Assembly (NCBI GenBank): GCA_965224745.1
Contig: CBDCZY010000002.1
Coordinates: 248,001-312,000 of the forward strand
Reading direction: 5' to 3'
DNA length: 64,000 bases
DNA from: CBDCZY01 sp965224745
GTDB taxonomy: Bacteria; Pseudomonadota; Gammaproteobacteria; Methylococcales; Methylomonadaceae
In this document: in pieces, positions 62,475 through 64,000 of the stretch
How the letters are laid out: each line of letters opens with the position of its first letter
Position numbering within the stretch: the stretch's first letter is position 1
Position numbers and translations under genes: made by a program
The notes under the pieces: generated by a model
What the model was told of the DNA's origin: nothing
What the model saw: only the letters and a program-made list of their open reading frames with translations
Database searches by the model: none

Positions 62475-62927
62475 ATGCATTGGTTTGAATCGAAAGTTAG
62501 CCAACTGGTGCAGCTTGCAGATGGTTACTCCAGACTGCACAATAAAGAAGCTAACAGTAAATCTGAATTCAGTCGCGAACCGGATATTCAACGGGACAAA
62601 TTCATCTTAAACCTAAATAACCTGGTTGAAGATGTATCTGACCAGCCAGGTATTATGGCTTGTCTCGTTAGCTATGATGGATTGCTATTAGCAAAAGCTG
62701 GTAGCGCTCCAGATTTTGAAGCGCTTGCCGCATTAACGCAAGAGTGCCTTCAGCCCGCTGCCAAAGCGTCAAAAATACTGGCTCTAGGAGAGATGCAGCA
62801 AATGGTTCTGATAGGCACAGAATACAAACTAGCAGTGATTACTGTGGGGGCTATGGCATTATGCGTTTTAAGCCCTCGCAGCACCAGCATGTCTAACTCG
62901 CTACGAAATAAAGTTAACGAACCTTAG
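62475..62927 (+). CDS. Roadblock/LC7-domain protein B
   Basis: A 150-residue protein with a roughly 40-residue charged N-terminal extension and a C-terminal roadblock/LC7 domain (M-A-C-L-V-S-Y-D-G-L-L-L-A-K-A-G near residue 65). It differs from protein A enough to suggest a heterodimer or separate partner. AAGG eight bases before the ATG serves as a weak ribosome-binding site. An 11-codon leader frame (62453-62488) with GAGGA overlaps its start and may couple translation. It ends the cluster; the 170-bp gap before it is AT-rich. Confidence 0.8.
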   Translation: MHWFESKVSQLVQLADGYSRLHNKEANSKSEFSREPDIQRDKFILNLNNLVEDVSDQPGIMACLVSYDGLLLAKAGSAPDFEALAALTQECLQPAAKASKILALGEMQQMVLIGTEYKLAVITVGAMALCVLSPRSTSMSNSLRNKVNEP

Positions 62928-62946
62928 GCACCGCAAAAGGCGCGTA

Positions 62947-63147
62947 TCAACACCTGAATTCGTCAAGCAGTTGTACCCTAAGTAGCTTCAATGCCGTTTT
63001 TTTTCCATACCAAAGCCCAGTTAATGGGTCTTGCCACTGGATAACTGGAACTCGCTGAGACATCCATCGTCTTCTTTTCCAGCCGTGGCCCCATAACATG
63101 GTGGCTTTAAAAAAATGGTCAAATTTTCTCTCAATTTCAATCCTCAT
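62947..63147 (-). CDS. Small hypothetical protein
   Basis: A 66-residue basic, tryptophan-rich protein of unknown function. The strong ribosome-binding site AAGGAGG lies nine bases before the ATG, which makes it a likely real gene despite its size. It has a W-G-H-G-W-K-R-R-R-W block and a D-P-L-T-G-L-W-Y-G-K-K-T-A stretch. It converges with the roadblock gene, with 20 bp between ends. Confidence 0.55.
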   Translation of the reverse strand: MRIEIERKFDHFFKATMLWGHGWKRRRWMSQRVPVIQWQDPLTGLWYGKKTALKLLRVQLLDEFRC

Positions 63148-63436
63148 TCCTACTAACCTCCTTAATCAAAGTTGGAAAGATTTAGCCCCATTGGGACTCT
63201 ATGTAGTGAAGACTTACAACTTAAGAATAGTTGTTGAAATGGATGTAATCTGTTAATCAGTAGGCACTTTTTAGGGTATTATTGACATTTAGTACATAAA
63301 TTTAGGCTTCTAATAGATTTCTGGCGCCCATCACAAACAAACGAAACTCACAGTATATTGGTAACTTCACACCCCTAAAGCTGCAAAGAAAAGGTTGACA
63401 GGTTTTCATAGGGAAAAGTCTCATTTTTCCATTGAT
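63148..63436. other. Intergenic region before MITE copy 2
   Basis: About 290 bp, AT-rich. It must hold the promoter of the small minus-strand gene; no other gene is seen. Confidence 0.4.
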
Positions 63437-63618
63437 CCTAAAAAATCAGTTGAAATTTAAAAAAAGTCACTTAAACTCCGTAACTTAATGATTTTAAGTA
63501 CTTTGTTTTACTGCGCTGCAGTTGAATCTCTCACCGAATGGGTGGGAACATTAAATTAATAACGAAATAACTTTCAAAGACTTATCGTTAAAATCCATAT
63601 TCAACTAATTTTTTTAGG
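63437..63618 (-). repeat. 183-bp MITE, copy 2 (182 bp)
   Basis: A near-identical inverse copy of the element at 2586-2768. It starts CCTAAAAAATC and ends TTTTTTTAGG, and is flanked by the 5-bp direct repeat TTGAT at 63432-63436 and 63619-63623. The different target duplication proves an independent insertion. Confidence 0.85.
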
Positions 63619-63736
63619 TTGATGGGAACATCAAGACGACACACGTTGGTCGAAAAAGACAATGAAAGGATGTAAAAATAAAGCGATTTATAATGCCAAG
63701 AAACTATTAACAACGAATTGCGTAGATTGAATTTAA

Positions 63737-64000
63737 GTTAAAGGGTCTATGTTGAATAGAGTGGGTAACACCTGTCTACCATTGTAAAACGTGTGGAGAG
63801 CCTATGGTGTACTTGAGCCCAAAGTTCGATATACAGAAGGGGGGAGAACAAAGCCCTTATTTTAAAAACCTACCAAGAGCGTTCTAGTATGCGTGGAATT
63901 GAACGGACTTTCGGCGTAAGTCGTCAAACCCTGAGTGCATGGCTAAAAAAAAGTGTTAAAAACTTCCTCTTTTAAAAGACACGCTAGCCTTTGTTAATCC
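63737..64000 (+). pseudogene. IS1-type transposase, frameshifted and cut by the window
   Basis: The first frame has a zinc-ribbon half (H-C-K-T-C-G). After a run of six G near 63839 the frame must shift to read the InsA-like helix-turn-helix: K-T-Y-Q-E-R-S-S-M-R-G-I-E-R-T-F-G-V-S-R, then T-L-S-A-W-L-K-K. A further shift near 63960 gives the start of the next segment (L-P-L-L-K-D-T-L-A). IS1 elements use one programmed frameshift, but at least two are needed here. I read it as decayed, with the caveat that the window ends. Confidence 0.65.

Overview
The window reads as chromosomal DNA of a gammaproteobacterial methanotroph or close methylotroph (Methylococcales-like). The evidence is a lanthanide-type methanol dehydrogenase with its XoxJ partner (39.7-42.5 kb), a beta-RFAP synthase-like GHMP protein of tetrahydromethanopterin biosynthesis (48.3-49.3 kb), PntAB transhydrogenase, a gammaproteobacterial nlpD-rpoS pair, a YadGH transporter, and moderate to low GC. 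No rRNA or tRNA gene was found; the only RNA gene recognised is tmRNA (ssrA, minus strand, about 3.1-3.4 kb). No CRISPR array or prophage is visible.

Layout. 1-2.1 kb: the end of a polysaccharide O-acylation operon: an SGNH protein, a 43-residue membrane microprotein ending in F-x-Y-x-x-F, and a DltB-sized MBOAT acyltransferase. 2.1-5.3 kb: a mobile-element patch with a decayed DDE transposase, a 183-bp MITE, ssrA, and a complete IS66-type element with an 8-bp target duplication. 5.4-8.8 kb: two overlapping, divergent dynamin-like GTPases. 8.9-26.3 kb: mostly core genes: lipoprotein, Na+/H+ antiporter, yadGH, ppx, a hypothetical, a di-heme peroxidase, ppnN, a GGDEF-EAL protein, groESL under a perfect CIRCE operator, moeB/thiF-like, a broken rhodanese and sqr. 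26.3-33 kb: an accessory, repeat-rich block holding secreted proteins (tandem CBM5/12-like, spondin domain), a Phd-VapC-like toxin-antitoxin pair, two MITE-like elements, a 127-bp direct repeat and pseudogenes.

33-39 kb: a putative operon of outer-membrane barrel, periplasmic cupredoxin, hybrid histidine kinase (split by a frameshift at a run of nine T) and a REC-PAS-sigma54 activator. A decayed second copy of the activator's 3' part lies downstream. 39.7-57 kb: xoxF, xoxJ, a phosphoesterase, ispG, a DUF455 protein, a VanZ-like protein, rpoS, nlpD, a DnaJ-domain protein, the beta-RFAP synthase/HAD/nucleotidyltransferase trio, a REC-PAS-GGDEF regulator, an integrase-type IS and pntAB.

57.4-62.9 kb: the most unusual locus. 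A 950-residue protein joins an ExeA-like AAA+ ATPase to a C-terminal FGE/sulfatase-modifying-like fold through a long disordered linker. That linker carries a short motif recurring about every 75 residues. It is followed by a membrane-anchored OmpA-domain protein that carries one copy of the same motif, a V4R-domain protein and two roadblock/LC7 proteins. I see no MglA-type GTPase with it and know of no described system with this composition. The window ends with a second copy of the 183-bp MITE, inverted relative to the first, and a frameshifted IS1-type transposase.
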